Notes under the pieces: model-generated
The model's input: only the letters and a program-made list of their open reading frames with translations
Database searches by the model: none
What the model was told of the DNA's origin: nothing
NCBI GenBank assembly: GCA_015491735.1
Contig: WFVH01000083.1
Span: 1 to 44,218 of the forward strand
Source of the DNA: Gammaproteobacteria bacterium
Lineage (GTDB): Bacteria > Pseudomonadota > Gammaproteobacteria > Thiohalospirales > Thiohalospiraceae
Direction: 5' to 3'
DNA length: 44,218 nucleotides
Shown: positions 40,546 through 44,218 of the stretch, piece after piece
Position numbering within the stretch: the first letter of the stretch is position 1
Layout of the letters: every line of letters begins with the position of its first letter
Made by a program: the position numbers and the translations under genes

Positions 40546-40673
40546 CCCGTTGGGGAGACTGCCTGCAAGCCGTGAGTGTTGCCGCTTTTCTCACGGCTCC
40601 GGCCATTGAGAGAGGAAGAATGAGAAGAATGAGCAGACACCGTGCGGGCAGGTTGAAGCTTCGGTTCCGTTAA

Positions 40674-40925
40674 ATGTATTGTGCTATCTATCGCTGCGGA
40701 AAAAAAGCGGAGACCTATCTGTATGTGCCGCTCTTCGAGGATGAGGCCGATTTTTCGCAGGTTCCCGATGCGCTGCTTGCCACGCTGGGCAGGCGGAAGC
40801 ATGTCATGAATCTGGAGCTGGCTCCGGGGCGGATCCTCGCCCGGGTTGAACGGGAAGAGGTGGTAAAGGCGCTTGCAGAACAGGGTTTTTTCCTGCAGAT
40901 GCCGCCGCCTGTACCGCAGATATAG
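40674..40925 (+). CDS. ycgL: YcgL domain-containing protein
   Basis: An 83-residue protein of the YcgL family, with the family start MYCAIYRCGKKAETYLYV. YcgL is a small cytoplasmic protein of gammaproteobacteria with no settled biochemical role; it is often found near the RNase D gene, which is not present here. No clear ribosome binding site precedes ATG 40674. The next gene, prkB, begins after about 125 bases. Confidence 0.9.
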   Translation: MYCAIYRCGKKAETYLYVPLFEDEADFSQVPDALLATLGRRKHVMNLELAPGRILARVEREEVVKALAEQGFFLQMPPPVPQI

Positions 40926-41051
40926 CCGTAGCGACCGTTTTTCCGCGACTTGTAACGCCTGTTTCTATAGAATATGTCAATCGAGTATTGGGTTGTACCC
41001 GGGACGACACGGTTCGGGTACAGATGATAATCAACCGGGAGAGTTTGTATT

Positions 41052-41927
41052 ATGTCCGTAGAACATCCAGTTGTCGCTGTGACCGGTTCCTCCGGCGCGG
41101 GTACCACCACCGTAAAAAATGCCTTTGAGCATATTTTCCATCGCGAGGGAATTACTCCCCTGGTAATGGAAGGTGACAGTTTTCACAAGTATGATCGCGC
41201 CGAGATGAAACGGGCCATCAAGGAGTATGCGGCAAAGGGCAAGACCATCAGCCATTTTGGTCCGGAAGCCAATCTGTTCGGAAAGCTGGAAGAGACATTC
41301 AAAACCTACGCTGAAACGGGAGGTTGCAAGCGCCGCTTCTATCTGCACAGCGACGAAGAGGCGGAACCTTATGGCCAGAAACCGGGTGAGTTCACCCCGT
41401 GGGAGGCGATCGAGCCCGGTACTTCCGATCTGCTGTTCTACGAAGGTTTGCATGGCGGGGTGGTCGCTGGCGATGTGGATGTCAGCAAACATGTGGATCT
41501 GCTGGTGGGAGTGGTGCCCATCGTCAACCTGGAGTGGATCCAGAAGATCTTCCGGGATCATGGGCAGCGCGGTTATGCGCCGGAAGTCATCGTGGAGACC
41601 ATTTTGCGGCGGATGCCCGATTATGTGAACTACATTACTCCGCAGTTCTCCCGCACCCACATCAATTTCCAGCGCGTGCCAACGGTTGATACCTCCAATC
41701 CGTTCATTGCGCGGGACATTCCCACCCCTGATGAAAGCTTCGTCGTGATCCGCTTCCGTTATCCCAAGGGGGTGGATTTTCCCTATCTGCTTAACATGAT
41801 CGACGGCTCTTTTATGTCGCGGCCGAATACTATCGTTGTGCCCGGCGGTAAAATGGGGTTCGCCATGGAGGTGGTGTTGACGCCTGTTATCCACGAGTTG
41901 ATTGAAAAAAAGAAAAAGAGTGGGTAA
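41052..41927 (+). CDS. prkB: Phosphoribulokinase
   Basis: Makes ribulose 1,5-bisphosphate from ribulose 5-phosphate and ATP, the step that commits to the Calvin cycle. It has 291 residues of the proteobacterial class I type. The P-loop is GSSGAGTTT at 12-20; EGDSFHKYDR and the FYEGLHGG region (walker B-like) follow. GGGAGAG precedes the ATG. The stop codon TAA is supplied by the first bases of a MITE; the pre-insertion codons were GGA TAG, so the protein is unchanged. No other Calvin-cycle gene lies in the window. Confidence 0.96.
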   Translation: MSVEHPVVAVTGSSGAGTTTVKNAFEHIFHREGITPLVMEGDSFHKYDRAEMKRAIKEYAAKGKTISHFGPEANLFGKLEETFKTYAETGGCKRRFYLHSDEEAEPYGQKPGEFTPWEAIEPGTSDLLFYEGLHGGVVAGDVDVSKHVDLLVGVVPIVNLEWIQKIFRDHGQRGYAPEVIVETILRRMPDYVNYITPQFSRTHINFQRVPTVDTSNPFIARDIPTPDESFVVIRFRYPKGVDFPYLLNMIDGSFMSRPNTIVVPGGKMGFAMEVVLTPVIHELIEKKKKSG

Positions 41928-42076
41928 CTATTCAGCCATAGTATGAAACAAGCCGGTAACTGTTCAGATTGCCCCTGAAATTCGTCAGTTCAAGGCGAAA
42001 AATGGGAGTTTACGTGTGTAAATGACCATTTTTCAACGCAGAAATGGCGGATTTCAGGGGTGAGCTGAATAGTTAC
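41924..42076 (-). mobile_element. MITE copy D (153 bp, complete) with 8-bp target duplication
   Basis: Inverse orientation of the copy at 32567-32718, near-identical, with intact GTAACTATTCAGC ends. AAGAGTGG occurs exactly on both sides (41916-41923 and 42077-42084). The left terminus GTAA gives the in-frame stop of the phosphoribulokinase gene. There is one extra G beside the outer end relative to copy C, and CGTGTGTAAAT-type changes at the palindrome loop. Confidence 0.92.
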
Positions 42077-42175
42077 AAGAGTGGATAGAAGGCGGCCGGG
42101 CAGGGTGAAACGCCGGCGTGCGCCGGCATTTCCGGCAAGAAATTCTGGAAAAGAGACATTCAGGGGATTTGAACA

Positions 42176-43372
42176 ATGAAAACAGACTTTCTGGTTATCG
42201 GGGCAAGTGTTACCGGCATCAATGTTGCCCGTGAGTTAAAGCAGCGCTTCCCCGACAACACGGTAGCGGTGATCGACAAGGAGAACGGTTGCGCAAGACA
42301 CTCCAGTGGCCGAAACAGTGGCATGCTGGATGCCGGATTTTCCTGGCCGGCCGACAGTTTGAAAGCCCGTTTCAGCCGGCTGGGTAATCAGCAATTGACG
42401 CAGTATTGCGAAAGCAACCGGATTCCCGTTAACAAGTGCGGCGAACTGGTGATTGCCAGAGACGAGGATGAACTGTCCGTGCTCGATGATCTGCAGCGTC
42501 GCGCCGAGGGTAACGGTGTCAAGATGGAACAGGCTGATCCCCGGTCGGCGCGGGAGATTGAGCCGCGAGCCAGAGTCTGCGAGCAGGCGCTCTTTTCCCC
42601 TGCCAGCGCGGCAGTCGACCCCGTTGCCGTAATGCGGCAGATGGAACAGGATGCGCGTGACGCGGGAGTAAGGTTCTACTACGCAACCAGTTACTTGCGC
42701 AAGGCGGGGGATGAATATATTACGACGCTGGGAACGGTACAGGCAGGTTATGTCGTTAACTGCGCCGGTCTCTATGCCGACCGGATTGCGCAGGAGTTCG
42801 GTTTTGCCGCCAATTTCCGCTTGCTGCCTCTCAAACACAGCTATCTGGAGTCCAGTGACGTGCCGGGAGCGTTCCGCACCCATATTTCAGCCGCGGCGGA
42901 TCTGTCCGGCTCCTATCCTGGCGTGCATATTGCCCTGAGCGTGGATGGCAAGGCCCGGCTGGGGCCGGCGGTGAAACCGGCATTGTGGCGGGAACAGTAT
43001 CACGGTGCCGAGGGTTTCCAGCCTTTTGAAATGTCCCGGGTCGTCGGCGTTGGTCTTGGCCAGATGTTTCAGGGAGGGAAGGAGATATGCAAGGCCTGTT
43101 TGCAGCGCTTTACCGGCAGCGCCCACTCCCGGTTGCTCAGTGCCGGCAACCGGCTTGCCAGGGAGATCAGGGCAGGGGACTACCGTGACTGGGCGCGCCC
43201 TGAAATCCAGCCGCAACTGGTCAATACCGAGACTCACCGCATGGTTTCGGATTTTGTCATAGAAGGGGACTCCAAATCGATGCATGTGCTGAATACGGTG
43301 TCTCCGGTGTTTACCTGCAGTATGCCCCTGGCGCAACATGTGTGTGATCAAATCGCTGCGGTTGGCAGATAA
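42176..43372 (+). CDS. FAD-dependent oxidoreductase of the LhgO/DAO family
   Basis: A 398-residue flavoprotein with a dinucleotide-binding start VIGASVTGINVARELKQ. It resembles L-2-hydroxyglutarate oxidase: the segment HSSGRNSGMLDAG (42-54) matches the HxTGxNSGVIHxG motif of that family, except that Asp replaces the second His. A later CAGLYADRIAQEFG stretch also matches. AGGGGA precedes the ATG. It abuts a CDP-glucose 4,6-dehydratase gene (2-base gap), so it may act in a sugar pathway rather than on hydroxyglutarate. The substrate is not assignable. Confidence 0.82.
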   Translation: MKTDFLVIGASVTGINVARELKQRFPDNTVAVIDKENGCARHSSGRNSGMLDAGFSWPADSLKARFSRLGNQQLTQYCESNRIPVNKCGELVIARDEDELSVLDDLQRRAEGNGVKMEQADPRSAREIEPRARVCEQALFSPASAAVDPVAVMRQMEQDARDAGVRFYYATSYLRKAGDEYITTLGTVQAGYVVNCAGLYADRIAQEFGFAANFRLLPLKHSYLESSDVPGAFRTHISAAADLSGSYPGVHIALSVDGKARLGPAVKPALWREQYHGAEGFQPFEMSRVVGVGLGQMFQGGKEICKACLQRFTGSAHSRLLSAGNRLAREIRAGDYRDWARPEIQPQLVNTETHRMVSDFVIEGDSKSMHVLNTVSPVFTCSMPLAQHVCDQIAAVGR

Positions 43373-43374
43373 TC

Positions 43375-44218
43375 GTGGCCCAGGGTGTAGATAAAACCTT
43401 CTGGGCCGGGAAAAGGGTTCTCGTTACCGGGCATACCGGATTCAAGGGGAGCTGGTTGTCGCTATGGCTGCAACGGCTCGGCGCCGATGTGGTGGGTTAC
43501 TCGCTGCCACCGCCCACTGAACCCGGTTTGTTCGATGTGGCAAGTGTGGCGGACGGAATGGTTTCCCTCACGGGGGATATTCGTGACTTTTCAGCTGTCA
43601 GTGATCTGTTCGCCCGTCATCAGCCAGAAATCGTATTCCACCTGGCCGCCCAGGCGCTGGTGAGACCCTCTTACCGGGATCCTGTCGAAACTTACGGCAG
43701 CAATGTCATGGGTACTGTCAATGTGCTGGAGGCGATCCGGCAGTCCGGTGGCGCAAGGGCGGTGGTCAATGTGACCAGTGACAAATGTTACCAGAACAAG
43801 GAGTGGGTATGGGGTTACCGGGAAAATGAGCGGTTGGGTGGTCATGATCCCTATTCCAACAGCAAGGCGTGCGCCGAACTGGTGACCTCGGCTTTCCGTG
43901 ACTCCTATTTTCCTGCTGAACGGGTTGCAGAACACGGAATAGCCCTGGCGACGGCCCGGGCCGGGAATGTGATTGGTGGCGGTGACTGGGCCGAAGATCG
44001 GCTTATTCCTGATATTATGCGCGCTATCATTGCCAGGCGACCGGTACAGATTCGCAACCCCGGCGCCATCCGGCCCTGGCAGCATGTGCTGGAGCCGCTG
44101 TCCGGCTATCTCGTTTTGGCGCAACGCCTTTGGAGCGAAGGGCAACCGTTCGCCGAGGCATGGAATTTTGGTCCTGAAGAGTCCAGTGCGCGCCCGGTAT
44201 CATGGATCGTTGATTGCC
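43375..44218 (+). CDS. rfbG: CDP-glucose 4,6-dehydratase (3' end beyond window)
   Basis: The first 281 codons of an extended short-chain dehydrogenase that makes CDP-4-keto-6-deoxyglucose, precursor of 3,6-dideoxyhexoses in O-antigen. GHTGFKGSWLSLWL (19-32) is characteristic of the family; catalytic Thr134 with TSDKCYQNKEWVWGY and Tyr160-x3-Lys164 follow. The start is GTG, 2 bases after the oxidoreductase stop, with only a weak ribosome binding site, so translation is probably coupled. The frame is open to the window edge. Confidence 0.92.
   Translation, partial: MAQGVDKTFWAGKRVLVTGHTGFKGSWLSLWLQRLGADVVGYSLPPPTEPGLFDVASVADGMVSLTGDIRDFSAVSDLFARHQPEIVFHLAAQALVRPSYRDPVETYGSNVMGTVNVLEAIRQSGGARAVVNVTSDKCYQNKEWVWGYRENERLGGHDPYSNSKACAELVTSAFRDSYFPAERVAEHGIALATARAGNVIGGGDWAEDRLIPDIMRAIIARRPVQIRNPGAIRPWQHVLEPLSGYLVLAQRLWSEGQPFAEAWNFGPEESSARPVSWIVDC

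Overview
The window looks like chromosomal DNA of a free-living or symbiotic autotrophic gammaproteobacterium. The evidence is the gene order leuS-lptE-holA-proA-nadD-rsfS-rlmH-rng-yhdP-nit-tldD, the lipopolysaccharide-export lipoprotein LptE, UbiT, YcgL, and a class I phosphoribulokinase (Calvin cycle). c-type cytochromes, a di-heme peroxidase, a chemoreceptor with a sigma-28-like promoter and an FNR-type box fit a respiring, motile organism that also lives at low oxygen. A sulfur-oxidising Chromatiales-like lineage is my inference; no sulfur gene lies in the window.

Layout. 1-4683: yicC-gmk, a convergent degenerate nucleotidyltransferase-like gene, and penicillin-binding protein 1A. 4967-6834: a two-gene unit of a trypsin-like protease without a signal peptide and an unrecognised 304-residue protein. 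7408-9918: ubiT and a chemoreceptor gene, divergent across a regulatory region. 10085-12297: a periplasmic electron-transfer unit (di-heme peroxidase, cupredoxin, di-heme cytochrome c). 12298-15687: a repeat- and hairpin-rich stretch, an AT-richer SpoU methyltransferase, then gmd and fcl for GDP-L-fucose. 16102-32558: a long forward housekeeping block ending in a cation/proton antiporter. 32740-38061: AsmA, an SLC13-type permease and a DHH phosphoesterase on the minus strand, then tRNA-Gly(CCC). 38298-41927: thiS-thiG-trmB, a small membrane protein, ycgL and prkB. 42176 to the end: an FAD oxidoreductase abutting a CDP-glucose 4,6-dehydratase that runs off the window.

The most notable feature is a dispersed family of about 150-bp non-autonomous elements. 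They have 13-bp terminal inverted repeats (GTAACTATTCAGC), an internal imperfect palindrome and, at two insertions, exact 8-bp target duplications. Four copies are nearly identical (1-150, 22402-22607, 32567-32718, 41924-42076) and two are decayed (7202-7312, 14389-14539). GTAA ends with 8-bp duplications are what IS66-family transposases make, so I interpret them as IS66-type MITEs. Insertions sit exactly at gene edges: one duplicated the rlmH start codon, one replaced the prkB stop codon without changing the protein, and one touches the yicC ribosome binding site. A second, shorter motif (HTATTRACCCGG) recurs six times, five of them directly at or just after stop codons in the sense direction.
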